From the NCBI RefSeq assembly GCF_009363895.1, contig NZ_CP045434.1, positions 1,860,001-1,924,000 of the forward strand: a stretch of 64,000 nt of DNA, written 5' to 3'. Of the stretch, positions 27,201-35,150 are shown piece by piece. A model generated the notes under the pieces. It was not told where the DNA came from and searched no databases. It saw nothing but the letters and a program-made list of their open reading frames with translations. Position 1 is the stretch's first letter. Every line of letters starts with the position of its first letter. A program made the position numbers and the translations under genes. Source of the stretch: Sphingomonas ginsengisoli An et al. 2013 (lineage in GTDB: Bacteria > Pseudomonadota > Alphaproteobacteria > Sphingomonadales > Sphingomonadaceae).

Positions 27201-27549
27201 CCTGAGTCAGCCGCTCGCTTACTTGCTGGCGCGCGAAGTATAGGTCAGTCCCCTCCGTGAAGATCGCCGACACCTGACTGAAGCCGTTGCGTGACAACGA
27301 GCGGGTGGTCTCTAGCCCCGGGATTCCGGCTAGCGCCGTCTCGACCGGAAACGTCACCCGCTTTTCGATTTCGATCGGTGAGAGGCCAGGCTCAACTGTG
27401 TTAATCTGCACCTGCTTGTTGGTGATGTCTGGCACGGCATCGATTGGCAGCCTGGTAAGCTGCCAAGCACCGATTGCAGCAACCACGAGAAATAGAAGCA
27501 CCACCGCCCAGCGGGCGCGGACGGAAAGACCCATAAGGCTCGCGATCAT
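24286..27549 (-). CDS. czcA: CzcA-type heavy-metal RND pump
   Basis: A 1,087-residue inner-membrane RND pump with 12 helices and two large periplasmic loops. The helix 4 signature is DFGLIVDGAVIIIEN, the HME class associated with Zn, Co, Cd or Ni. This contrasts with the Cu/Ag form at 53,360. Other blocks are LPIDAVPDITNKQVQINT near residue 35 and VGFICLAGVAVLNGLV near the end. The ATG lies 5 nt after the czcB stop, with GGAGGAG inside czcB. It is driven by proton flow and works with CzcB and CzcC. Confidence 0.93.
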   Translation of the reverse strand: MIASLMGLSVRARWAVVLLFLVVAAIGAWQLTRLPIDAVPDITNKQVQINTVEPGLSPIEIEKRVTFPVETALAGIPGLETTRSLSRNGFSQVSAIFTEGTDLYFARQQVSERLTQARDTLPEGVQPQIGPVTTGLGEVLMYSVDFANPGGRGAKVQDGQPGWQSDGSFLTPEGQRLTDDVSRAAYLRTVQDWIIRPQLRTVSGVAGIDSIGGYAKQYVVEPDPVKLSTYGISFSELAKALEAANLSVGANYFNRGGEAFLVRADARIRDIDEIADAIVATRGGVPVAVKDIANVHVGGELRTGAASMNGHEAVIGTALMLIGENSRIVARAVGEKLDGLTKSLPPGVKVTTVLDRSKLVNATVATVQRNLTEGAILVAVSLFVLLGNWRAAFIAVLVIPFSFLMMAMGMNAFRVPGNLMSLGALDFGLIVDGAVIIIENCLARLASRQEHEGRLLTLRERLEETMRGSQEMIKPTVFGQAIILLAFAPLLMFTGVEGKTFSPMAITIMLALVAAFILAITFVPAMVALLMRGKVSEKDVWLIRQTKRRYAPLLDKAVARPWPFIIGGFAFFLACIPAFSLLGQEFIPQLDEKNVALASTRVPSVSLDQSLAMQRGVERAVTSLPEVALMFSKTGTAEVATDPMPQNVSDGFVILKPQDEWPAGVEAKADVLERIEKKTGSRLGQTYEVSQPIQLRFNELIAGVRGDVAIKLYGDDLDKMGAAAAQIVRVLQGISGAADVKAEQTSGSPTLDVRFDRAAIARYALTIEEVADTVAAAMGGRDAGLLFEGDRRFEVVVRVPEVTRESLDALAALPVLLPGEGGRRSSIPLSSVAQFRFSEGLNQISRENGKRRVVIQTNVRGRDVGSFVAEAKAKVDKVTLPTGSYLEWGGQFQNLQDASRRLAIVVPLCFLAIFGLLYMALGGFARAGAVFLAVPLGLAGGVFTLAVTGISFSVSAAVGFICLAGVAVLNGLVVMTAIREQSENGASLDRAIIDGCIEKMRAVVMTGFVPAIGFVPMALAHGTGAEVQKPLATVVIGGLIAATVLTLLVLPALARVVLGWGEKKERDRTVEQPRVESTSPPAGSVLA

Positions 27550-27554
27550 GAACC

Positions 27555-28802
27555 TTACTCCTCCTCGCCTGCGCCCTTGGCGAGTTCGGCCTTGAGCAGG
27601 AAAGCGTTCTTGGTAGCAATCGATTGTCCGGGCGTAAGCCCTGAGAGAATCGTAACTCGGCCAGCGCTGCGCTGACCTGTAGAGACCGAAACGGCCTTGA
27701 AGCCGGTCGGGGTGCGGACAAAGACCACATCCCGCCCGTTGAGCGATTGCACCGCTTCTTCGGGGACTACGATCCCGTTCGCCGCGCCGCCCGCCTGACT
27801 TGGTAGTAGGCGAACTCGAACGGCCAGCCCGGGTTGGAGGCGACCTGAAATAGCTTCAAGCACCGCCGTGGCGGTGCGGGTCTCGCCACTAATTGTTGGG
27901 GTCACTGCGCGAACCCGCCCGTTGGTCGTAGTGCCGTCCGGCAACTCGATGACGGCTCGGTCGCCAGCACGCAGTCGGGATGCATCAAGCGGGCTGACCG
28001 CCGCTTCGATCTGAATCTCGGCTGGGTCGGCAACGCGGAACAGTTCCGTTTCCGGCTGAACGAAGCTCCCAAGCCTTGCTGTTACGCCCGTTACTCGGCC
28101 AGAGATCGGCGAGGCGATGATGACGCTGCGACCATCACTGCTCACGTTGGCTGCTCCGGCCGCTACGCTCGCGCGGCGAGCTTCAGCCGCCGCAGAAGCC
28201 GCTTCCGCCTGCGCTTGCTCAAGGTCTACCCTCGGGGATACCTTCTGACCGTAAAGGTAGCGCTCTCGCGAGAGATTGCGCTGAGCCAAGGTCGCTTTGG
28301 CTGCCGCTGCCGATCGATCCGCGCTGATCTGCGCGGCTTCACGGCTCTCCACCACGGCGAGTGTCTCACCGCGGCGCACCGCGTCCCCAAGTCGCTTCAG
28401 CATCCGGGTGACCGCCCCAGCAGCACGGGCGGTTATCACCGCCTCGCCCCTCGCGGAGGGAGTCACGGTTGCCTGCGAGACGATCTCGGATGCAAGACCG
28501 CCAGCGCTTACAGTCTCGGTGACCACCCCCATTGCTTTCGCCAACTGTGCCGACAGTTTGATTGCGTCCGGTGTCGGTGGTTCAGCCTTAGTCTGCGCAG
28601 CTGGCGCGCCTTGCGACACTTCATCAGAAGAATTCTGGGTTGTAAACTTGGCCAGTAGGAATCCACTCAGGCCGGCGACAAGCGCCGTAGCTGCGACGCC
28701 GCCTAGAAATGGACGTTGCCGGACGAGCGTCACTACGTTGAGACCAGCCGGCGAGGGCGACGAGGCAACCGTGGTGCCCTCCGTCGGAGAAATTGGTTCC
28801 AT
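27555..28802 (-). CDS. czcB: CzcB-type periplasmic adaptor (membrane fusion protein)
   Basis: A 415-residue HlyD-family adaptor. An N-terminal anchor helix (LGGVAATALVAGLSGFLLAK) is followed by a barrel-sandwich region (VITARAAGAVTRMLKRLGD). An Ala/Glu-rich helical hairpin and a beta-barrel part (SPISGRVTGVTARLGSFVQ) come next, then a C-terminal end with VPEEAVQSLNGRDVVFV. The ATG at 28,802 lies 4 nt after czcC. It couples the RND pump to the outer membrane channel. Confidence 0.9.
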   Translation of the reverse strand: MEPISPTEGTTVASSPSPAGLNVVTLVRQRPFLGGVAATALVAGLSGFLLAKFTTQNSSDEVSQGAPAAQTKAEPPTPDAIKLSAQLAKAMGVVTETVSAGGLASEIVSQATVTPSARGEAVITARAAGAVTRMLKRLGDAVRRGETLAVVESREAAQISADRSAAAAKATLAQRNLSRERYLYGQKVSPRVDLEQAQAEAASAAAEARRASVAAGAANVSSDGRSVIIASPISGRVTGVTARLGSFVQPETELFRVADPAEIQIEAAVSPLDASRLRAGDRAVIELPDGTTTNGRVRAVTPTISGETRTATAVLEAISGRLQPGLAVRVRLLPSQAGGAANGIVVPEEAVQSLNGRDVVFVRTPTGFKAVSVSTGQRSAGRVTILSGLTPGQSIATKNAFLLKAELAKGAGEEE

Positions 28803-28806
28803 CAGA

Positions 28807-30072
28807 TTATCTTTCTGAACTGGAGAAGGAAGTTGTGAGGCGGGCGAGGCGCGCTTCTGCATCACGGTATGCGGCAAGAGCGTCCACCGCGTCCGATCTC
28901 GTCTGAGACAAGGTTCGTTCGGCCTCGATCAGCTCGAGTTGGCTAAACTTGCCTGCACGATAGCCGATGCGGGCAATGCGAGCGGCCTCAGTCGCGGCGA
29001 CTAAAGCCGGACCTGCAGCATTCCTGGCCGCTGCGGCAGCGTTTGCTAGCTCGGCTTGCGCCGTGCTGATGGTTTGTTGCGCCTCCAGCAAAGCAACCTG
29101 CCTAAGCGCTTCGGCTTGCGTCAGCTGCGCACTTGCTTGTTCGATCGCCGCTCGGCCGTTGTTGAACAACGGAATTGCGACGGCAACACCAACGACCGCA
29201 GCGACGTCGTTCGTTGCCTCAAGCCTTCGTGCCCCAGCACTGATTGTCACATCGGGAATGCGCTGAGCGCGAGCCAGTCGGAGCTGAGACCCGGCAATGC
29301 GAGCGTCAGCTGAAGCGAGCGCAAGTGCAAGCGTGCCTCGAGCGTCGATGCTCTCAACAGGACCAAAGGTTCCGATCTGCTGGAACCACGCACTGTCCAG
29401 ACTGCCTGAGATCGGCTGTCCAACCAGGCGCGATAGGTTCAAGCGTGCAGCGTCTGCCGTTCGCTGAGCCCGCTCAACCGCGGTGTCGGCATTGAGCCGC
29501 AAAACCTCCGCTCGCTGCTGCTCGATCGGCGACGCTGCTCCGGCGAAAACTCTCGCTCGCGCAGCGAGGGCGCTCTCGGTTGCCAAGGCCGCCTGCTCCT
29601 GTGCGATTTCAACACGGCGCTCGGCAGCTAAGGCAGCAGCATAGGTTTGCCGGATTGTGAGTGTCAGGTCGGCAAGAGCAATTCCGGCGGCGATTTGCGC
29701 GCGACTGACCTGCGCATCGGCCAAGGCGACCCGGGCCGAGCGCTTGCCGCCAAGTTCAAGCGGCAAGGCAATGCGAGCTGTTGTCTCAGCACCCCGAACG
29801 CCGCGATACTCTCCGGTACCACCGATGTTCTCACTTTCCAGGCTGATCTCTGGATTGGGGCGAAGAGAGGCTAGGCCGCGGCCAGCACGCGCCGCCTGCA
29901 CCCCTGCAGCTCCCGCAGAAATCGATGCAGAGCGAGCCCCACCGAGCGCTAGCGCCTGCTCGAGTTTGAACGGCTGAACGCTATTAGTCGTTGCGGGCAA
30001 GGGCATTTGCTGCCCCTGCGCGGCCGACGCGTACGCTCCTGCGGCAAATGCTGCCGCGAAGAAACGGATCAT
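28807..30072 (-). CDS. czcC: CzcC-type outer membrane factor
   Basis: A 421-residue TolC-family protein. The start at 30,072 gives a proper signal peptide (MIRFFAAAFAAGAYASAAQG); an upstream in-frame ATG does not. The two Ala-rich coiled-coil halves of the family are seen, with PNPEISLESENIGG near residue 70 and IGYRAGKFSQLELIEAERTL near the end. It forms the outer membrane exit of the CzcCBA pump and is the first of the three pump genes in transcription order. Confidence 0.9.
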   Translation of the reverse strand: MIRFFAAAFAAGAYASAAQGQQMPLPATTNSVQPFKLEQALALGGARSASISAGAAGVQAARAGRGLASLRPNPEISLESENIGGTGEYRGVRGAETTARIALPLELGGKRSARVALADAQVSRAQIAAGIALADLTLTIRQTYAAALAAERRVEIAQEQAALATESALAARARVFAGAASPIEQQRAEVLRLNADTAVERAQRTADAARLNLSRLVGQPISGSLDSAWFQQIGTFGPVESIDARGTLALALASADARIAGSQLRLARAQRIPDVTISAGARRLEATNDVAAVVGVAVAIPLFNNGRAAIEQASAQLTQAEALRQVALLEAQQTISTAQAELANAAAAARNAAGPALVAATEAARIARIGYRAGKFSQLELIEAERTLSQTRSDAVDALAAYRDAEARLARLTTSFSSSER

Positions 30073-30139
30073 AACAATTGAGACTCCTGACGAACCGGGA
30101 AAACCCAGGCGCAAAGCAGCGCGTGGGTGCTCAGGCTTG

Positions 30140-30484
30140 TCAGGCGATAGGTGGCCTCAGATCGCTCTCTGATTCAGCTGAGGCGAGCACATCTGTTGGT
30201 CGCTGCGAAGCGAAAGAAGAGTCCAAGTCGATCAGCTTGAAACCAGAGGTGCGGGCAGGCTCGCCTACCTGGTGGCCGTGGCATGAGCCATGGTGATGTG
30301 CGTAGCCTTTCTCACTGTCGGCAGGCCCCTCATCGGCATCGCCAGCTGTGTGGCCATCAAAGGTAGCTTCAGCTTTGTCGATACAGCCAATCGGCTCTGC
30401 CACGTGCGCGATCGCTGCCGCTCCAAATGAGGACGCGAGCAACACAGATAGAAGGATAGCTAGAAGCCAACGCACCGCCGTCAC
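30140..30484 (-). CDS. Small periplasmic CzcI-like protein
   Basis: A 114-residue protein with an N-terminal signal or anchor helix (LLAILLSVLLASSFGAAAIA) and a His/Cys-bearing middle (YAHHHGSCHGHQVG). Small exported proteins of this kind head czc operons and are thought to tune metal efflux. The family link is by position and composition only. It lies 67 nt before czcC in the same direction. Confidence 0.6.
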   Translation of the reverse strand: MTAVRWLLAILLSVLLASSFGAAAIAHVAEPIGCIDKAEATFDGHTAGDADEGPADSEKGYAHHHGSCHGHQVGEPARTSGFKLIDLDSSFASQRPTDVLASAESESDLRPPIA

Positions 30485-30631
30485 ATAGCAGCTACTCGGC
30501 GGCTAGCAATGGCTTTGAATTCGGGCGTGGAACTACAAATGCCGTACTTCGAAGAGAGATGTGAATGGACCCTCTTGCGACAATGCAACTGGCCTTTTCG
30601 AGCTTCCAGGCTGAGGCGCGCAGAAGCGGCC

Positions 30632-30790
30632 TTAGAGTTGCGAGTTGATCATGTGCGAATCTTGCTGATTCTCGATATCTAGCTGACGGCTCACGTCGCG
30701 TGAATGCCACACAAGGATTATCACGAAAGCGATTACTAAACCGATGACGATCCAGCCGAGCGTTTCGACTAAAGACCGGTTGACTTTCAT
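30632..30790 (-). CDS. 52-aa single-span membrane protein
   Basis: A reading frame too short for standard gene lists. It codes for 52 residues with one strong membrane helix (WIVIGLVIAFVIILVW at about 13-28), then a charged, Gln-rich C-terminal tail. Its ATG overlaps the stop of the upstream gene by 4 nt (ATGA, 30,787-30,790), which argues strongly that it is translated. It lies upstream of the czc genes and may be a small regulator or subunit of the efflux machinery. That role is a guess. Confidence 0.6.
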   Translation of the reverse strand: MKVNRSLVETLGWIVIGLVIAFVIILVWHSRDVSRQLDIENQQDSHMINSQL

Positions 30791-31083
30791 TGTTCTGGCT
30801 CGGGGTGCAGCTTAAGGCGTCGCAGGGCACGTGAGGTCGCTCGAACCATGTCACCGTCAAAAACTACCTCGCCACTGTGCATCATGTTAGTCAGTAATCC
30901 TTTCAGGCCTCGGCTGTTGAGTCTGCCTTTCAAATCAGGTCCTGACTCAAACGCCGCCGCCAAATCTCGAATTTCTATCACCCCACCGGTTCGACCAAGC
31001 GCTCTGCGGACGAAGGCATAAAGCGACGTGGGATCGCCGTACGTAGGCTTGCCCACTCGCCCATGGGGTATCGGTCTGTCCAT
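30787..31083 (-). CDS. Hypothetical protein, first gene of the czc-side cluster
   Basis: A 98-residue protein from the ATG at 31,083. After a basic start it shows VIEIRDLAAAF, a winged-helix-like stretch, then GLLTNMMHSGEVVFDGDMVRAT, which looks like a small wing and strand. It could be a DNA-binding protein, but I do not recognise the family. It is coupled to the 52-aa gene downstream. An inverted repeat lies 34-60 bp upstream. Confidence 0.55.
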   Translation of the reverse strand: MDRPIPHGRVGKPTYGDPTSLYAFVRRALGRTGGVIEIRDLAAAFESGPDLKGRLNSRGLKGLLTNMMHSGEVVFDGDMVRATSRALRRLKLHPEPEQ

Positions 31084-31494
31084 AAGCCTTGCTACGCGCA
31101 CGTTATTTTTAGAGCGATGTACACAGTAGAAAATTTAGTACATTGCCCACATGGCATACTTGTAGCTCCCGGCGGCAACCGCGACCGGGTCCTTCGACTG
31201 CGGTCCTCAATTCAGGTCGTCGTTGTTCCGAAGAGTAGGTCCTTCGGTGTAAAAGGGCCGTTACTCCTCAAAACATCGACGGAGCGATCGCGAGGAGGCA
31301 CTCTGCTTGCGCCCTCGACAACTGGGTTCCGATGCTGACCGTCACGACGGGCCGGGACCCCAGGCGCCGGTGCTCGCAGATGACAGCATCGCCGCTGGTC
31401 TCTCCCAGCTGGGCTGCCACTGCCTTCTCGAGGGGGCCAATCGGCGCAGCGCACAATCAAGCCGAGAAGCCGATGCACAATCCGCTCACGACAG
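31084..31494. other. Intergenic region with a dyad and a doubtful 62-aa frame
   Basis: An inverted repeat (31,117-31,143) is described separately. A TTG-started minus frame at 31,268-31,456 could encode about 62 residues, but it has no ribosome-binding site and no family I recognise, so I do not call it. The rest carries nothing I can support. Confidence 0.4.
31117..31143. promoter_or_regulatory. ATGTAC...GTACAT inverted repeat
   Basis: ATGTAC at 31,117-31,122 and GTACAT at 31,138-31,143 flank an AT-rich 15-nt centre, 34 bp before the gene at 31,083. An AT-rich dyad just upstream of the first gene of a cluster is a plausible operator and promoter site. The binding protein is unknown. Confidence 0.35.
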
Positions 31495-32148
31495 CTACCG
31501 GGAGCGGTGTAGCGGGGCCGGCGAAGCGTTGCTCTTGACCTCGCCAAGTTCTCCATATGCCTGCTGGATGATCTGGAAGCCACCCCACAAGCCAAGAGCC
31601 GCCATCAAGCTCGCTACGAGTAGGTCAGGCCAGGCCGTGCCGGTCCCGAACACACCCGCGGCCGCCAGCACAACGGCGACGTTGCCGATCGCATCGTTGC
31701 GGGAGCAGATCCAGACCGACCGCATGTTCGCGTCGCCCGTGCGGAAGCGGTAGAGCATCATCGCGACAAAACCGTTCGCAAGCAGCGCCACAATCCCAAC
31801 GGCGCCCATCACTCGGGCCTCCGGCACCGGGTCGCCCATGACCGCCCATATCGTCGCCATTAAGACGTAGAGCCCTAGCAGCGCCAGCGTCGCACCTTTG
31901 AGCAGCGCCGCCTTGGCGCGCCACGCGAGCGCCATGCCGGCGACGCCCAAGCTGATCGCGTAGTTCGCAGCGTCACCGAAGAAGTCGAGCGCGTCGGCTT
32001 GCAGCGCCTTCGATCCGCCCGCGATGCCGGCGACGAGCTCAACGGCGAACATGCCAGCGTTAATGGCAAGCGCAATCCAAAGGGCGCGCCGCCACTTCGG
32101 GTCGTTGAGGGTGCCCGCCGTCTCGGACGCACAACTTGTGCAGGCCAT
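31495..32148 (-). CDS. Short CDF-like cation transporter
   Basis: A 217-residue membrane protein with about six helices. It has the CDF-like metal motifs DALDFFGDAANY and SRNDAIGNV but lacks the usual cytoplasmic C-terminal domain. The N-terminus has CTSCASE. I start it at the ATG at 32,148: a longer GTG frame would begin inside the MerR-type -10 box. It is transcribed away from the MerR gene under its operator, so it probably exports the metal (Cd, Pb or Zn) that the regulator senses. Confidence 0.8.
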   Translation of the reverse strand: MACTSCASETAGTLNDPKWRRALWIALAINAGMFAVELVAGIAGGSKALQADALDFFGDAANYAISLGVAGMALAWRAKAALLKGATLALLGLYVLMATIWAVMGDPVPEARVMGAVGIVALLANGFVAMMLYRFRTGDANMRSVWICSRNDAIGNVAVVLAAAGVFGTGTAWPDLLVASLMAALGLWGGFQIIQQAYGELGEVKSNASPAPLHRSR

Positions 32149-32178
32149 GCTCGCTACCTCGATAAAGTCGATCTGACC

Positions 32179-32215
32179 GCCCATATGCACCTTGTAGTCG
32201 CTAGAGGGTCAAGTG
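32179..32215 (-). promoter_or_regulatory. MerR-type promoter/operator for the CDF-like gene
   Basis: The near-palindrome at 32,189-32,209 (ACCTTGTAG then CTAGAGGGT) is a MerR-family operator. On the minus strand it fills the spacer between TTGACC and CATATG. The spacer is 19 nt, the over-long distance typical of MerR-activated promoters. Confidence 0.75.
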
Positions 32216-32217
32216 CC

Positions 32218-32655
32218 GTGTTTGAGAATTTGACAATCGGAAAGCTCGCGAGAGCGACCGCGACCAAGGTGGAGACGATCCGCTATTACGAGCAAATTGG
32301 CTTGTTGCCGGCGCCGGCACGATCGGCTGCCAACTATCGCACCTACGATGAAGGACACCTCCGCCACTTGTCTTTCATTCGACGGGCGCGCGATCTTGGC
32401 TTTTCGATCGAACAGGTGCGCGAGCTCATGAGTCTCGCGGACAGACGCGATCAATCGTGCATGGCGGTTGATCGGATCGCCAATCAGCATCGCGCCGAGA
32501 TTGAGCGGAAGATCATCGATCTGACTGCGCTCGCGGGCGAACTTGATGCTTTGATCGACTCGTGCAGCCGCAACATCGTTGCGGACTGTAGGATTCTCGA
32601 AGCGCTAGCGCCAGTTCGGCCAATTGCTAATGCGAGAGAGTCGCAAACTTCTTGA
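32218..32655 (+). CDS. MerR-family metal regulator (CadR/PbrR-like)
   Basis: A 145-residue MerR protein from a GTG at 32,218. The HTH is LTIGKLARATATKVETIRYYEQ and the wing NYRTYDEGHLRHLSFIRRARDLGFS. Cys at about 81, 116 and 124 match the three metal-binding Cys of CadR, ZntR and PbrR proteins that sense Cd, Zn or Pb. MerR operators lie on both sides of the gene. The protein probably bends these promoters into an active form when metal binds. Confidence 0.9.
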   Translation: MFENLTIGKLARATATKVETIRYYEQIGLLPAPARSAANYRTYDEGHLRHLSFIRRARDLGFSIEQVRELMSLADRRDQSCMAVDRIANQHRAEIERKIIDLTALAGELDALIDSCSRNIVADCRILEALAPVRPIANARESQTS

Positions 32656-32682
32656 CCCTCTAGCTACTAGAGGGTGTACGAA
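32652..32682 (+). promoter_or_regulatory. MerR-type promoter/operator for the FTR1 permease
   Basis: A perfect 9-3-9 palindrome at 32,655-32,675 (ACCCTCTAG, CTA, CTAGAGGGT) lies between TTGACC (32,652-32,657) and TACGAA (32,677-32,682), a 19-nt spacer. It starts at the last base of the MerR stop codon, so the regulator gene and its second target are packed together. Confidence 0.8.
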
Positions 32683-32688
32683 GGCCAG

Positions 32689-34710
32689 ATGATCGCATCA
32701 AACACTCTGTTATCGGCCACGACGGTAGCAAGATTCGAATCCAATGTGGCTCGGACATTGCGTCGCCTGATGGCGCATGCCGTACTAATGCTGCTCAGTC
32801 TGTTCGCTCTGCCCGCCGCTCTGCTCGCTGCGCCCGCGGCCGATCTCAATGAAGTCCAAACCGCGTGGCGGCTGCTCGACTATATCGCCGTCGATTACGG
32901 CGGCGCGGTCGAGGGGGGGCGCGTCAAGAGCGCGTCGGAATATGCCGAAATGATGGAGTTCGCCGGCTCCGTGTCGTCGCGGCTCGCCACGCTCCCGCCC
33001 AAACCGGAACGTACGATATTGCTCGCGGGAGCGACGCGCCTGCAAGGCATAATCGCTCGCAAGGGCACGCCGCAAGCGGTCGCGACGCTCGCGCACGGGT
33101 TGGCGGCCAATCTGCTGCACGCCTACCCCGTGCCGCTCGCACCCGCTTCGCCCCCTGATTTCGCGCGGGGGTCCGTCCTGTTCGGTTCCACCTGCGCTGC
33201 CTGCCACGGTGCGACGGGAGATGGGCATGGCCGGAATGCCGCCAAGCTTTCCACCCCGCCGATCGCGTTCACGGACGGGGATCGGGCCCGCCAGCGCAGC
33301 GTGTTCGCGCTCTATCAAGTCATCACGCAAGGCATCGACGGGACGGCGATGCAGAGCTTCGGCGATCTGCCGAGCGGGGATCGCTGGGCGCTGGCGTTCC
33401 GCGCAGGGAGCTTCGCGTTTACTGATGAACAGGCGCGCGAAGGCGAACGGCTGTGGAAGGCCGATGCGGCCTTGCGCCAGCGTGTTCCAGACCTGAAAAC
33501 GCTTGTGGGGCTCACCCCTGCCTCGCTCGCAAACAGCATCGGCGAACGGCGGGCGCTGGCGGTTATGGCCTATTTGCGCCGCCACCCGGAAGCTGTGGTC
33601 GAGCAGGCGCCAGCATCGCTCTCGGTCGTTCGCCATAAGCTCGCCGCAAGCCTCGATGCAGCCCGCAAAGGTGATCGCCGTGCCGCGAAGGAACTGGCGC
33701 TGTCGGCCTATCTCGATGGGTTCGAGCCTGTCGAGCCGACGCTCGGCGCTCGCGACGCGACGCTGCTTGCTCGGATTGAGAGTGCGATGGGAGAGTATCG
33801 CGCTGCGGTCGATCATGGCGCCAAGCCCGATGATCTGACGAACCGTGCTCTCGTCCTCAACGGCCTGTTCGACGATGCAGAAGCGGCGCTCGCCCCTAGC
33901 GCATCTAGCGGCGCATCGACGTTCCTCGGCGCGTTCGCGATCCTGCTGCGCGAGGGGCTGGAAGCCTTGCTCATTATCGTCGCCATGATCGCGTTCCTGC
34001 GGAAAGCAGAACGGTCGGAGATCCTGCCTTATGTGCATGGCGGCTGGGCTGGGGCGCTCGCCGCCGGGCTGCTGACTTGGGTGATCGCCACCTATGCAAT
34101 CGGGATCAGCGGTGCGAGCCGGGAGCTGACGGAAGGTTTCGGATCGCTGTTCGCGGCCGTGGTCCTGCTGTCGGTCGGGATCTGGATGCACGGCAAGGCG
34201 CAAGCCGATCAATGGCAACGCTATATTCGCGAGAAAATGACGCACGCATTGTCGGGCCGTTCGACCTGGATGCTGTTCGGATTGGCCTTCGTGGTGGTTT
34301 ACCGGGAGGTATTTGAAACGATCCTGTTCTACGCGGCACTGTGGACGCAAGGAAATGGTGGCGCGCTAGTGACTGGGGCCGGAGCGGCCGTCGCGGTACT
34401 CGGCGTGATTGCCTGGGCCATGCTACGCTACAGCCGCCAACTTCCGATCGCCAAATTCTTTTCGTATAGTTCATGGTTGATGGCTGGCTTGACCATCGTG
34501 CTCGCCGGCAAAGGGGTGGCGGCGTTGCAAGAGGCTGGGATCATCGACATCGCGCCGATCGCCGATGGACCTCGCCTGTCGGTATTGGGCCTGTTCCCAA
34601 CTTGGCAATCGATCCTCGCACAATTGCTCATCGCAGGTGCGATTGTAGCCGGCTTTTCGCTGAACAGGCGCGAGGCTCGTCGGACGCGTGACCTCGCGCC
34701 GACCAAGTAA
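32689..34710 (+). CDS. Cytochrome c-FTR1 family permease (PbrT-like)
   Basis: About 673 residues. After a signal sequence (LMLLSLFALPAALLAAPA), a periplasmic region contains a c-type haem site (CAACH) near residue 167. The C-terminal part is an FTR1 permease of about seven helices with the two metal motifs REGLEALL and REVFETILF. Related proteins take up Fe or, as PbrT, Pb. The promoter sits under MerR control. The start is uncertain: ATG 32,689 has AAGG upstream, while GTG 32,746 or ATG 32,770 would give a tidier signal peptide. The pairing of uptake with a Cd/Pb-type regulator is characteristic of pbr loci. Confidence 0.87.
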   Translation: MIASNTLLSATTVARFESNVARTLRRLMAHAVLMLLSLFALPAALLAAPAADLNEVQTAWRLLDYIAVDYGGAVEGGRVKSASEYAEMMEFAGSVSSRLATLPPKPERTILLAGATRLQGIIARKGTPQAVATLAHGLAANLLHAYPVPLAPASPPDFARGSVLFGSTCAACHGATGDGHGRNAAKLSTPPIAFTDGDRARQRSVFALYQVITQGIDGTAMQSFGDLPSGDRWALAFRAGSFAFTDEQAREGERLWKADAALRQRVPDLKTLVGLTPASLANSIGERRALAVMAYLRRHPEAVVEQAPASLSVVRHKLAASLDAARKGDRRAAKELALSAYLDGFEPVEPTLGARDATLLARIESAMGEYRAAVDHGAKPDDLTNRALVLNGLFDDAEAALAPSASSGASTFLGAFAILLREGLEALLIIVAMIAFLRKAERSEILPYVHGGWAGALAAGLLTWVIATYAIGISGASRELTEGFGSLFAAVVLLSVGIWMHGKAQADQWQRYIREKMTHALSGRSTWMLFGLAFVVVYREVFETILFYAALWTQGNGGALVTGAGAAVAVLGVIAWAMLRYSRQLPIAKFFSYSSWLMAGLTIVLAGKGVAALQEAGIIDIAPIADGPRLSVLGLFPTWQSILAQLLIAGAIVAGFSLNRREARRTRDLAPTK

Positions 34711-34790
34711 GAAACGCCTCAGGAAGGTGCTTCCCGGAAGCCATCTTTCTCTAGATGGCCGCACGAACAGTGCTTGTTACAGGGTGGGTC

Positions 34791-35090
34791 TTAAAACGAA
34801 GAGAGCTCTTCAAGAATGCCGCACTGGCGATTGTCCCGTGCCCAATACTTGTCGATTACGCCGGATGGTTGACGATCAAAGACTGACAGACAAGTGGGTA
34901 ATCTTGCGCTCGATTGCGGTCCGGTGCTGCCGCGCGATGGGCTCGACGGCCGCCCAGAACCAGTCTTAATGGTCCGCCAAGCTCAACAACTTCGCCACTT
35001 CTCCAGGATAGAGCCAAGGCGGCGCGCGCAGCGGATAAACAACAGGCGCAGAAGAGCGCGGCATGTTTACCACGATTGAAAGTACCACGG
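34791..35090 (-). pseudogene. Decayed MerR-family regulator gene
   Basis: On the minus strand, pieces in shifting frames match the MerR at 32,218: LLSLADH, stop, then AAVEPIARQHRTAIERKITHL corresponds to LMSLADR...MAVDRIANQHRAEIERKIIDL. In the next frame, RDNRQCGILEEL corresponds to NIVADCRILEAL and ends in a stop at 34,791. Further upstream, FIRCARRLG and LEKW match FIRRARDLG and IEQV. At least one stop codon and two frameshifts break it. It is a dead paralogue of the metal regulator; the N-terminal HTH part is not clearly recoverable. Confidence 0.7.
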
Positions 35091-35150
35091 TCTGCAAGGC
35101 TCCGACGACTGGCTCATCCGCGGTAGTTTCGTGGCGAGCCGGTCGGTCTT

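Noticed and set aside
30492..30860. 122-aa minus-strand frame overlapping the 52-aa membrane protein
   Set aside because: No domain or membrane pattern; the shorter frame with ATGA coupling explains the DNA better.
31268..31456. 62-aa TTG-started minus frame downstream of the CDF-like gene
   Set aside because: No ribosome-binding site, no family resemblance and a poor start codon, so I left it as an unassigned stretch.
32785..34350. 521-aa minus-strand frame opposite the FTR1 permease
   Set aside because: High-GC shadow frame; the plus strand encodes cytochrome c and FTR1 motifs with a MerR promoter.
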